Shown here: positions 7,305 through 14,625 of the stretch, piece after piece | Position numbering within the stretch: position 1 is the stretch's first letter | How the letters are laid out: each line of letters starts with the position of its first letter | NCBI GenBank assembly: GCA_948629335.1 | Contig: CAPHZB010000010.1 | Location: forward strand, 1 to 33,729 | DNA length: 33,729 nt | Direction: 5' to 3' | Source: an uncultured Bacilli bacterium | Lineage (GTDB): Bacteria > Bacillota_I > Bacilli_A > RF39 > UBA660 | Notes under the pieces: model-generated | What the model was told of the DNA's origin: nothing | The model's database searches: none | The model's input: the letters and a program-made list of their open reading frames with translations, nothing else | Translations under genes and position numbers: made by a program

Positions 7305-8987
7305 ATGGTTATAGAATTATTAGAGAAAGCATTAAAAGAGTCATTAGGTTCTTATTCGTTAGAGGTAGTGAATGTTGTTAAATCAAATCGCCCAGACTTA
7401 TGTGATTATCAATTTGATGGGGCATTCAGGTTAGCAAAACAATATAAAAAATCCCCTATGGAAATTGCAGAAGAAATTATAGCTGCTTTGCAGAATTGTC
7501 CTTACTTTGAAAAAGTAGAAGCGGTTATGCCAGGTTTTATTAATATGACCTTATCTGCAACTTTTATTAATCAGATTTTACGTGATATGAAAAAATTTCC
7601 TAAATTTAATTTACCCATATTGGAACACCCTCTTACTTATATCATAGACTATGGTGGACCCAATATTGCGAAGCCTCTTCATGTTGGGCATCTACGTCCT
7701 GCTATTGTGGGGGAATCTATCAAAAGAATTATAGCTTATGTTGGACATAATATAATTGGTGATGTGCATTTTGGAGATTTTGGACTACAAATTGGAGAAG
7801 TAATTTATGGAATGCAGGAAGAAAAAATCGGGATAGAAGAAGTTACATTAGAGGATTTAAATAGGCTTTATCCCAAAATCAGTGGTCTTTGTAAAGAAGA
7901 TGAAAAGATAAAAGAAAAATGTGCGAATATCACAAAGGAACTACAAGAAGGTTCTTTAGAATATGAAAGATATTATCAGAAAATATTTGATTTATCAAAA
8001 AAAGATATTGTTCGTATTTATAAGTATTTGGATGTTGACTTTGATTTGTGGTATGGAGAAATGGATTCTAGGACATTTATACCACTTGTTGAGAAAATTT
8101 TAACAGAAAAATCCCTTGCATATATAAGTGATGGAGCTTTGGTTGTCGATGTAACAGAAGAGGCAGATGCAAAAGAAATTCCACCTCTTATTTTCAAAAC
8201 GAGTATTGGCTCTTATATATATGGTTCTACAGATATGGCAACCATTTACCAAAGAGAAAAAGATTTCCAACCAGATTATATTTTATACGTTGCCGATTTA
8301 AGACAATCCCTACATTTTAAACAAGTATTTCGGGCTAGTTTAAAAGCTGGAATTACGGATGCGCATTTAGAGCATTTAGGTTTTGGAACAATTAATGGAA
8401 CAGATGGTAAACCCTATAAAACAAGGAGCGGAAATGCGCCAAAGCTGGATGCTTTATTTAGGGAAATAGAAGAACTTTTTGTGGAAAGCAAAGAATCAAA
8501 TAAAAATATGTCTGAAGAAGATAAAAGGAAAATTGTGAACTCTATTTTAAAATTTGCGGATTTACAAAACAACCGGGAAAAGGATTATATTTTTGATGGT
8601 AAGAAATTTTCTGATGTTGTTGGGAAAACAGGACCTTATGTACTCTATACATATTTAAGAATCAAACGTATCTTAGAATTAGAACAATATAAGGAAAGTG
8701 ATTTAAGTAATACAATTTATAATGAATATGACCGTAATTTACGTCTTCAGCTACTAGATTTCCACAAGGCAGTTCTAGGTGCTTTTCGCCTTCGTCTACC
8801 AAGTGTTATTGCTTCTTATATTTATGATTTATGTGTTTCTTTAAATACATTTTATCAGAATAATTATATTTCTGGGTTAGAAGAGAAAGAAAAAAAACAG
8901 GATTGGTTATATGTTCTTGATTTAGCAGACCAAATCCTTAAGGAACTTTTAAAACTTTTAGGAATAGAAATTCCATCAATTATGTAA
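7305..8987 (+). CDS. argS: Arginine--tRNA ligase
   Basis: The 560-aa class I synthetase charges tRNA-Arg with arginine. The N-terminal Arg-tRNA synthetase domain covers about residues 1-95. The HIGH motif is HVGH at residues 126-129 in the context GGPNIAKPLHVGHLRP. The usual catalytic core follows (GDVHFGDFGLQIG, YVADLRQSLHFKQVFRA) with the degenerate KMSKS region typical of ArgRS (GKPYKTRSGN). The C-terminal part is the DALR anticodon-binding domain (GPYVLYTYLRI). The length is normal for Firmicutes. GGTGG precedes the ATG. Confidence 0.97.
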   Translation: MVIELLEKALKESLGSYSLEVVNVVKSNRPDLCDYQFDGAFRLAKQYKKSPMEIAEEIIAALQNCPYFEKVEAVMPGFINMTLSATFINQILRDMKKFPKFNLPILEHPLTYIIDYGGPNIAKPLHVGHLRPAIVGESIKRIIAYVGHNIIGDVHFGDFGLQIGEVIYGMQEEKIGIEEVTLEDLNRLYPKISGLCKEDEKIKEKCANITKELQEGSLEYERYYQKIFDLSKKDIVRIYKYLDVDFDLWYGEMDSRTFIPLVEKILTEKSLAYISDGALVVDVTEEADAKEIPPLIFKTSIGSYIYGSTDMATIYQREKDFQPDYILYVADLRQSLHFKQVFRASLKAGITDAHLEHLGFGTINGTDGKPYKTRSGNAPKLDALFREIEELFVESKESNKNMSEEDKRKIVNSILKFADLQNNREKDYIFDGKKFSDVVGKTGPYVLYTYLRIKRILELEQYKESDLSNTIYNEYDRNLRLQLLDFHKAVLGAFRLRLPSVIASYIYDLCVSLNTFYQNNYISGLEEKEKKQDWLYVLDLADQILKELLKLLGIEIPSIM

Positions 8988-8999
8988 ATGACGTTATAT

Positions 9000-9028
9000 T
9001 TTACATTTATTCAAACATAATATATAAC
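9000..9028 (+). promoter_or_regulatory. Putative sigma-A promoter of rpoE with flanking inverted repeat
   Basis: TTTACA at 9000-9005, 17 nt, and TATAAC at 9023-9028. A perfect 8-bp inverted repeat (CGTTATAT at 8992-8999, ATATAACG at 9022-9029) straddles it, which could be an operator or a weak argS terminator. Confidence 0.55.
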
Positions 9029-9064
9029 GATAGAAATAAATTAATTTTTTAGGAGGATTTTTGA

Positions 9065-9505
9065 ATGAAATTAAAAGACATGCATATAGAAGAATTAGAA
9101 TTAATGTCGTACACAGATATGACATATTTGATTTTAAAAGAAAACAATAAGGCAATGAATACACCTACCATTTTTAAAGAAATTTGTAATTTATTGGATT
9201 ATTCAGAGGATGAATATGTTGCGAAAATAGGAGATTATTATACCTCACTTACTTTAGATAAACGTTTTGTATTATTGGAAAGTAATGAATGGGATATTCG
9301 TGATAGACATTCTGTAGAACTAATTATGGATGATGAGGATGCTCTAGAAAATGAAAACGATGAGGAAAATAGTGAAGAGTTTGAAGAAGATATGGAAGAG
9401 GATTCTTTAGACGATATGGATGAAATTATAGATGATGATTTAGATGATACTGATATTTCAGACCTAGAAATTGTAACTGATGATGATTTAGATGAAGAAA
9501 ACTAG
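9065..9505 (+). CDS. rpoE: DNA-directed RNA polymerase delta subunit
   Basis: The 146-aa protein is the delta factor found in Gram-positive Bacilli, which displaces nucleic acids from RNA polymerase and helps recycling and promoter selectivity. The N-terminal winged-helix HARE-HTH domain (about residues 1-85) contains MSYTDMTYLILKE, the TPTIFKEICNLL helix and GDYYTSLTLDKRFVLL. The C-terminal half, from about residue 87, is the expected disordered Asp/Glu tail (for example DDLDDTDISDLEIVTDDD). AGGAGG at 9051-9056 supports the start. It is a single gene between its own promoter and terminator. Confidence 0.95.
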   Translation: MKLKDMHIEELELMSYTDMTYLILKENNKAMNTPTIFKEICNLLDYSEDEYVAKIGDYYTSLTLDKRFVLLESNEWDIRDRHSVELIMDDEDALENENDEENSEEFEEDMEEDSLDDMDEIIDDDLDDTDISDLEIVTDDDLDEEN

Positions 9506-9520
9506 ATATTCTAGTTTTTT
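9498..9520 (+). terminator. Terminator of rpoE
   Basis: A 9-bp perfect stem, AAAACTAGA/TCTAGTTTT, with a TAT loop and a T run. It overlaps the stop codon. Confidence 0.8.
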
Positions 9521-9553
9521 TATTAAGTAGTATAAAGAGATAAGGAAGATATT

Positions 9554-10109
9554 ATGGAAGAAATAGAACATAAGAATGATGATTTATTGAAAGAAGGTAA
9601 ACTGATACAAGAGGAAGTCTAAAAAAAGATGTCCGTGACTTTTTTCAGTACTTATAATAAGGATTATATAGGATTATTCAGAAGAAAAACAGTGTGTGGG
9701 AAATTCTCTTCCTTTTCTACACGAGAAAATTCAAGAGATGCCATTTTCATTTGGGGATTATGAAATAAACACTGCTATTTCTTAGTATAGAACCATTTAT
9801 GATTCAAAACCTACTGGATACACAGAAGCATCAGGTCTTATCATATCTTATTATGCGCTTGAACAAACAGAAACACAACTTGCAAAAATTGCAACATTTA
9901 AGACACAAGAAGAATTAGAGACCTTTTTAATGATAAATAGGGATCGAGATCTTATTTGGAAAGCAGGATATTATATTGGAAATGAAGTAGATGAATTGAA
10001 AGCAATGATAAATTCTGGTAAGGAAATACCATACACATATATTTCTTTCTTTATTGATTATAATGTCCAAAAAGAGCTAGAAGAAGAGAAAGTAATCATA
10101 AAAAAATAG
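9554..10109 (+). pseudogene. Decayed gene of unknown function
   Basis: An ATG at 9554 with AAGGAAG upstream opens a 22-codon frame that ends in a stop. In another frame, residues continue from about 9672 (DYSEEKQCVGNSLPFLHEK) through QEMPFSFGDYEINTAIS to a TAG at 9783-9785. The same frame then stays open without any start for a further 107 codons (from YRTIYDSKPTGYTEASG to EEEKVIIKK) until TAG at 10107. Composition on both sides of the internal stop is protein-like, so this is best read as one gene broken by at least one frameshift and one nonsense mutation. The original product is not recognised. Sequencing error could mimic this but would need two separate errors. Confidence 0.65.
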
Positions 10110-10127
10110 TACAAATAAAAGGATAAG

Positions 10128-10150
10128 AATCTAGATAAAACTAGATTTTT
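10128..10150 (+). terminator. Weak terminator after the decayed gene
   Basis: A 7-bp stem, AATCTAG/CTAGATT, with a 6-nt loop, followed by T residues. Confidence 0.5.
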
Positions 10151-10181
10151 ATGTGTTTTTCTATTTTTATATATAGCAATT

Positions 10182-10210
10182 GCATAAAATAAACTTTTTC
10201 TTTCATATTA
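10182..10210 (+). promoter_or_regulatory. Sigma-G-like promoter of the CmpB-family gene
   Basis: GCATA at 10182-10186, a 17-nt spacer, and CATATTA at 10204-10210. This has the same architecture and spacer as the spoVAC promoter at 4729-4757 and fits the sigma-G consensus. The ribosome site AGGTG follows at 10217. Confidence 0.55.
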
Positions 10211-10225
10211 AAAATAGGTGATACT

Positions 10226-10747
10226 ATGTATTATAGCAATATCTTTTTTTTATACTCTATACTAGGACATGTATTTGAAAGCATCATTTATCTTTTTTGT
10301 GAAGGAAAAAGTGGCATCTTATATGGCCCTTGGACACCTGTGTATGGTTTAGGTGCTGTTATTTTATATCTTGTTTTTTCTTTTATGAAAAAGAGAGATT
10401 GTTCAAAAGGTCAAATTCTAGTTGGTGAGTTTTTTACAGGTTTTTTTATTCTTAGTTTTTTAGAATGGATAGGAGGCCACTTGCTTGAATACTTTTTTGA
10501 CATTATCTTCTGGAATTATGAAGGATTACCTTTCCATATAGGAAAATATATTTCTTTAGAAACTGCTTTTTTATGGAGTATATTATCTGTCTTGTGTATA
10601 AAATTCTTAAAACAACCTTTAGACAAATGCATAAAAAAAATACCAAAGTTTGTTACTTTTGTACTTTTCTTTTTATTCATTTTAGATTGCTTTTTAACAG
10701 GTTTACATAAATTAAAATTAGCCATATTTTTCTTTCCATTCTTCTAA
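10226..10747 (+). CDS. CmpB-family (putative ABC-transporter type IV) membrane protein
   Basis: The 173-aa protein has about five membrane helices and fits the family called 'putative ABC-transporter type IV' (CmpB, PF06541). Family features are GHVFESIIYLF at the N-terminus, GILYGPWTPVYGLGAV after the first helix, EWIGGHLLEYFF in the middle, and FWNYEGLPFHIGKYISLETAFLW. There is no ABC ATPase next to it, and the true function of the family is not established. The 3' end overlaps the convergent carboxypeptidase gene by 30 nt. The sigma-G-like promoter suggests forespore expression, which is inferred from sequence only. Confidence 0.8.
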   Translation: MYYSNIFFLYSILGHVFESIIYLFCEGKSGILYGPWTPVYGLGAVILYLVFSFMKKRDCSKGQILVGEFFTGFFILSFLEWIGGHLLEYFFDIIFWNYEGLPFHIGKYISLETAFLWSILSVLCIKFLKQPLDKCIKKIPKFVTFVLFFLFILDCFLTGLHKLKLAIFFFPFF

Positions 10748-11392
10748 TGTTAAATCTTCTTGGTACATAATTGTAGCAGGATAAACACCAACATAGCGAT
10801 AATGCCATGGTTCATATTTGAAACCAGTTATTTTTTCTTTTCCTTTAGGATATCTTAGAATAAACCCATATTTATGGGCATTTTCTCGCATCCATATAAA
10901 TTCTTTAGATTCTTCAAATAAATTATAATCTTTATTTGAACCCATCACATCTACTGCAAGACCTGTTTGATGTTCAGAATGTCCTGGCTTCGCACTACAT
11001 TTTAAAGCATATTTTTTTCCAAAATCTTTTACATATCCTTTAAATAGGTTTTCTTGGTAATCAAAACTTCGATATGTAGAAACAGCAATAATGTGAAGTC
11101 CATTTTTATAGGCCTTTTTGCTTAATCTTTCAAAGGCTTCTTGTGCCTCTTTTCGTAAATATTTCTCTTCATTTGCATATTTTGTATTGATTTTAACTAA
11201 AGAAGCAGGAACATAATTTTTAGTGAGTTTATTATTTTTATTTACAAGAACAAGAATGTCTTCTTCATTTCCAATGATTTTTATATTTTTATAAAACTTA
11301 CTTCCAAACAAATTTATATCTTTTGTATAAAAAAGAAGAATTAAAATGACTAGGAAAATGTAATAACATCCTTTAAAAATTTTCAGTTTCAA
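10718..11392 (-). CDS. D-alanyl-D-alanine carboxypeptidase, VanY family
   Basis: The 224-aa protein has an N-terminal membrane anchor (about residues 10-24) and a LAS-type zinc carboxypeptidase domain (VanY, M15B). The metal and catalytic motifs are intact: SEHQTGLAVD with H141 and D148, and EPWHYRYV with E194 and H197. STYRSFDYQ is also conserved. It would trim the terminal D-Ala of peptidoglycan stem peptides on the outside of the cell. The start is TTG, with AGGTGAT 4 nt upstream. It is a close relative of the next gene upstream, is separated from it by a terminator, and has its own promoter. The 3' end overlaps the convergent gene. Confidence 0.9.
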   Translation of the reverse strand: MKLKIFKGCYYIFLVILILLFYTKDINLFGSKFYKNIKIIGNEEDILVLVNKNNKLTKNYVPASLVKINTKYANEEKYLRKEAQEAFERLSKKAYKNGLHIIAVSTYRSFDYQENLFKGYVKDFGKKYALKCSAKPGHSEHQTGLAVDVMGSNKDYNLFEESKEFIWMRENAHKYGFILRYPKGKEKITGFKYEPWHYRYVGVYPATIMYQEDLTLEEWKEKYG

Positions 11393-11407
11393 GTTATCAC
11401 CTAATAT

Positions 11408-11436
11408 AGTATATGAAAAAGGAATGTATTTGTCAC
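11408..11436 (-). promoter_or_regulatory. Sigma-A promoter of the downstream VanY gene
   Basis: On the minus strand: GTGACA (11436-11431), 17 nt, TATACT (11413-11408). The -35 lies in the loop of the upstream terminator. Confidence 0.55.
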
Positions 11437-11445
11437 ATTCCTTTT
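11416..11445 (-). terminator. Terminator between the two VanY genes
   Basis: An 11-bp perfect stem (AAAAGGAATGT/ACATTCCTTTT) with a 7-nt loop, just after the stop of the upstream carboxypeptidase gene. T-rich on both strands. Confidence 0.75.
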
Positions 11446-11451
11446 CAGCTA

Positions 11452-12417
11452 TTACTCTTCATTTAAATAAAAGGCGTAATATTCATCAAAAGTAATTCCT
11501 TCTTCATAAATTTTAGTAGCTACATCTACACCAACATAGCGATAATGCCATGACTCATAAGAATATCCTGTAATGTTTTCTTGATTCTTAGGATATCTTA
11601 AAATAAATCCATACTTATGCGCATTTTCCTGCATCCATGCGAATTCATCAGTATTCTCAAAGTCCCCTTGTTCTTTTACACCATAAGTCGTTACATCAAT
11701 CGTAAGACCTGTTTGATGTTCTGAATGACCTGCTCTTGCTGCATAATTATCCGCCCAAGCCTCATCATGTTGACGTGCATAATTGTTCCATAAACCTTCT
11801 TGGTAGTCATAGGTTCTATAAGAAGAATTAATAATAATTGTTAGATTTTCTTTCTTCGCATCATTGAACATTTGCTTAAATTTATCATATACCTCTTCTC
11901 TTATTTTTTGATTTCCATAACAGTGTTGGATGGAAACATCTACTAAATCATCAAATGCAAAATCTTTATCTAGTGCATAATATTTATTTACAAGCATTAT
12001 ATTTTCTTTATTTGTATCTGTTTTTTGTACATGTTCATAGTATTCATAATCTCGATTTACATTGACTAAACTGACTACTTCTGTTGTTGTTAATTCTGTA
12101 TGTTTGTCTTTATAGGATAAATAACGTTCTAAATTATTATAAATAAAGTATTTCTCTTTTAGAAAGGTTGCTAGTTCTTTATGATAAGGACGATTTAATA
12201 TTTCATCCATGCTAGGTTTCGCATTTTCTTTTTGTGTAAAATCTTCAAAAAAATCGATTTCTTCTTGTTGATATCCTAATTTTTCTAATTTATATGGAAT
12301 ACTATGTATTTTTTTGTTATAATTTACAATCATAATTATAGATACTATTATTGCTATGACCATAATAAAGCCGATAGCAAAGAAAGCAACTACTTTTTTC
12401 TTAATTCTTCTTCGCAT
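11452..12417 (-). CDS. D-alanyl-D-alanine carboxypeptidase, VanY family (second copy)
   Basis: The 321-aa protein has a basic N-terminus (MRRRIKKK) followed by one membrane helix (about residues 9-31), a spacer of some 150 residues, and a C-terminal VanY/M15B domain. The metal and catalytic residues are present: SEHQTGLTID with H234 and D241, and ESWHYRYV with E288 and H291. Its catalytic domain is strongly similar to that of the neighbouring 224-aa protein, so the two are paralogues. The frame is open 15 codons further upstream, but AGGTGAG before ATG 12417 and the promoter at 12434-12462 fix the start. The extra central region could place the catalytic domain further from the membrane. Confidence 0.9.
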   Translation of the reverse strand: MRRRIKKKVVAFFAIGFIMVIAIIVSIIMIVNYNKKIHSIPYKLEKLGYQQEEIDFFEDFTQKENAKPSMDEILNRPYHKELATFLKEKYFIYNNLERYLSYKDKHTELTTTEVVSLVNVNRDYEYYEHVQKTDTNKENIMLVNKYYALDKDFAFDDLVDVSIQHCYGNQKIREEVYDKFKQMFNDAKKENLTIIINSSYRTYDYQEGLWNNYARQHDEAWADNYAARAGHSEHQTGLTIDVTTYGVKEQGDFENTDEFAWMQENAHKYGFILRYPKNQENITGYSYESWHYRYVGVDVATKIYEEGITFDEYYAFYLNEE

Positions 12418-12433
12418 ATTCTCACCTAGTTTT

Positions 12434-12462
12434 ATTATAACCAATTGCTTGAAACATTTCAA
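12434..12462 (-). promoter_or_regulatory. Sigma-A promoter of the 321-aa VanY gene
   Basis: On the minus strand: TTGAAA (12462-12457), 17 nt, TATAAT (12439-12434). Confidence 0.75.
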
Positions 12463-12471
12463 TAGAAATCA

Positions 12472-12500
12472 TTTACACCCATTATTCATTTTGTTATAAT
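12472..12500 (+). promoter_or_regulatory. Sigma-A promoter of the DUF2179 gene
   Basis: TTTACA at 12472-12477, 17 nt, TATAAT at 12495-12500. It is back-to-back with the minus-strand promoter that ends at 12462. Confidence 0.75.
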
Positions 12501-12522
12501 TATGTTAGATAGGAGAAAACGT

Positions 12523-13044
12523 ATGGAATTGTTACTATTATGTTTAAAAATATTTAGTGTTCGTATTATTGATGTTTCTTTGGGAACATGTAGAACGATT
12601 GTCACAGTAAAAGGAAATAAATTTGTAGCTTCCTTGATTGGATTTGTAGAGGTCTTTGTTTGGTTTATTATTGTAAGAGAAGCTTTAAATACAGATGAAA
12701 CCAGTATCCTAGTAGCTTTATCCTATGCGGGTGGATATGCCACAGGAACGTATATTGGTGGTTGGTTATCTGCTGTTTTGATTAAAGGTAATTTTGGTGT
12801 TCAAGTCATTACAAGTAGGAAAGATGATGGTATGGTGGCTGTTTTAAGACAAAAGGGATATGCTGTTTCTGTTATTCATGTAGAAGGTCAAGATAAAACA
12901 AATGAAAAATATATGTTGTTTATGGAAATTGATAAAAATAAATTTAAAAATTTGAAGAAATTGATTAAGACTCTAGATGAAAAAGCATTTATTGTTGTCA
13001 ATGAAACAAGAGAAGTAGAAAATGGTTATTTCCCAGCAAACTAG
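12523..13044 (+). CDS. DUF5698/DUF2179 (UPF0316) membrane protein
   Basis: The 173-aa protein matches the UPF0316 family. Two to three membrane helices in the N-terminal DUF5698 part (LRIIDVS-like IFSVRIIDVSLGTCRTI, FVEVFVWFIIVREAL, YAGGYATGTYIG) are followed by a cytoplasmic DUF2179 ferredoxin-like domain (DGMVAVLRQKGYAVSVIHVEGQ). Related DUF2179 domains occur in small-ligand-sensing proteins, but no function is established for this family. AGGAGA just upstream of ATG 12523 is the correct start signal; the frame is open 7 codons earlier, inside the leader. Confidence 0.85.
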   Translation: MELLLLCLKIFSVRIIDVSLGTCRTIVTVKGNKFVASLIGFVEVFVWFIIVREALNTDETSILVALSYAGGYATGTYIGGWLSAVLIKGNFGVQVITSRKDDGMVAVLRQKGYAVSVIHVEGQDKTNEKYMLFMEIDKNKFKNLKKLIKTLDEKAFIVVNETREVENGYFPAN

Positions 13045-13114
13045 AAATAATGTTTTATAGAAAAGATGATTAACTAGTCTTTTTTTATGTGTAGAAAATA
13101 GAAACAGATATCTC

Positions 13115-13143
13115 TTTAAATACAACATAGAAAATGATATACT
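13115..13143 (+). promoter_or_regulatory. Putative promoter of the 366-aa membrane-anchored protein
   Basis: TTTAAA at 13115-13120, 17 nt, and TATACT at 13138-13143. The -35 is weak. Confidence 0.4.
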
Positions 13144-13167
13144 ATGTTTATAAGAAAGGGTGTTTGT

Positions 13168-14268
13168 ATGGAAGTAGAAGAAAGAAAAAAGATTGGGAAA
13201 AAGAAAAGACAGATTTTGCTATTTGTGATAATATTTATTATTTTAGGCGTTTTTTCCTTTTTTATTTTAAATGAATATAGTAAAAGTAAAAAAAACATAA
13301 GTATGGATAAGAGTAAAAATGAGATAAGCTATAAGGACTTTATTTATAAAATTAGATATGATTTTGGTTGTGAAGGATATATTTATCTATTAGAGAATCA
13401 AGTGATAAAAACAGTAGAGATACAACCAATTTATGAACCATGTGAATATACAGATTGTTATAATTTTACAGGAAAGTATGATTATATAGAAAATACGGTT
13501 CATTTTTCTAAAGAAGCAGTGGACAAAGTTATTCAAGTTTTTGATGAACTTTATAAAAAGAGTGGGAAAAAGGAATTTAATGCGGATGCGATGGAACTCA
13601 CGAAACGTCAACAGAGATTACTTTTAGCTGTGATGACAAATGATGAAGATAAAATAACTGTAGAAGATGATATAGATTATGAAATAGTGAGGGAAAAATT
13701 TACAAATAAAACAAAGACAATTGAGAACACAAAGATGGTTTTAAATACTTCTACAAAGAATGCCATGTTGAACAAAATCGCAGAGTATTTGAATGCAATA
13801 GTAGATAAGGATTTTGAACAATTGAGTAAGAATAGTAAAAATCTTATTGAAAGTACTGATGAAGAAAACTTAGGAATTCATTTAATATTAGATTTAGTTT
13901 ATGCAGGTCCATATAGCCTTTCATTTACCTATACAAAAGATGGAAAATTAGAAAATATTATACATGATGTAAAAGGGTATTCATTTTATTATACAGGCGA
14001 TATTCATGAATTTGACATGAATGGTTGGAAAGATTCTTACTATAAAAAAGCGTTAGCTTATTTTATGAAAGATGACTTTTATCTTAAACATAAGGACCAA
14101 TTTAATAAAGATTGGCAAACTATTTTATATGATCATATGTTTCTAACAGGAAATTGGTATTTAGAAGATGGAAAATTAACATTTGTAATACCTGCTTATT
14201 TATTTGGATTTGATAAAGATGCTACAAACATAATAACCATTCGTATCGATTTAGAGGAGGAATTCTAG
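13168..14268 (+). CDS. Membrane-anchored extracellular protein of unknown function
   Basis: The 366-aa protein has a charged cytoplasmic N-terminus, one membrane helix (about residues 16-37, LLFVIIFIILGVFSFFI) and a large hydrophilic outside domain. Three cysteines occur early in that domain (FGCEGYIY, then EPCEYTDC) and could form a disulfide. The C-terminal segment (NWYLEDGKLTFVIPAYLFGF) is faintly like DUF3298/RsiV-type sensor domains, but this is not secure. A start at 13144 is possible in the same frame, but it coincides with the promoter region. AAAGGGTG sits 5-8 nt before ATG 13168. No operon partner is evident. Confidence 0.75.
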   Translation: MEVEERKKIGKKKRQILLFVIIFIILGVFSFFILNEYSKSKKNISMDKSKNEISYKDFIYKIRYDFGCEGYIYLLENQVIKTVEIQPIYEPCEYTDCYNFTGKYDYIENTVHFSKEAVDKVIQVFDELYKKSGKKEFNADAMELTKRQQRLLLAVMTNDEDKITVEDDIDYEIVREKFTNKTKTIENTKMVLNTSTKNAMLNKIAEYLNAIVDKDFEQLSKNSKNLIESTDEENLGIHLILDLVYAGPYSLSFTYTKDGKLENIIHDVKGYSFYYTGDIHEFDMNGWKDSYYKKALAYFMKDDFYLKHKDQFNKDWQTILYDHMFLTGNWYLEDGKLTFVIPAYLFGFDKDATNIITIRIDLEEEF

Positions 14269-14441
14269 TTATTAAAAATTTAATGGTACAAAAGGAAAGA
14301 AGATGTTTTTGAAGATGTAAGGAATGTAGATTATAGAAAAGGAAGGTTAAAATGATTGGGAAAATGAAGATTTAGACTAGTAGATGCTTCTTTTTCAATA
14401 CAATATATGTTAATAATCGAGAAAACCAATCAAAAGGGGTA

Positions 14442-14470
14442 TTGACAAACAGAAAATTACATTATATAAT
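14442..14470 (+). promoter_or_regulatory. Consensus sigma-A promoter of infC-rpmI-rplT
   Basis: TTGACA at 14442-14447, exactly 17 nt, TATAAT at 14465-14470: a perfect consensus. The 170 nt between the previous gene and this promoter hold nothing recognisable. Confidence 0.92.
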
Positions 14471-14476
14471 TTATCT

Positions 14477-14610
14477 TGTATTCAAAGGAAAGAAGAAGGT
14501 CCACTTCTCACCCGATTGCGAAAAGCTTTGGGTTAAACGCTAAAATTCATAAAAAATGATAAAAAAATAAAAATGATGATAGCATAAGTGGACCCTCGGT
14601 TCACTTTTTT
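14477..14610 (+). promoter_or_regulatory. L20-type leader attenuator of infC-rpmI-rplT
   Basis: The roughly 134-nt untranslated leader holds two mutually exclusive pairings. GGTCCACTT at 14498-14506 pairs perfectly with AAGTGGACC at 14586-14594 (antiterminator). The latter also forms the left arm of a terminator with GGTTCACTT at 14598-14606. A smaller helix, ACCC 14510-14513 with GGGT 14530-14533, lies inside. This layout matches the L20 leader of B. subtilis, where ribosomal protein L20 binds the leader RNA and favours premature termination. Identification as that leader is by position and structure; a covariance-model search was not possible. Confidence 0.8.
14586..14610 (+). terminator. 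Attenuator terminator abutting infC
   Basis: A 9-bp stem with one G-U pair (AAGTGGACC/GGTTCACTT) and a CTC loop, followed by six T. It ends immediately before the infC ribosome-binding site. Confidence 0.8.
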
Positions 14611-14625
14611 ATGGAGGTGTTAGGT

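Noticed and set aside
13059..13086. Terminator after the DUF2179 gene
   Set aside because: The best stem (AAAAGA/TCTTTT with an 11-nt loop) is too weak to claim, although a T run follows.
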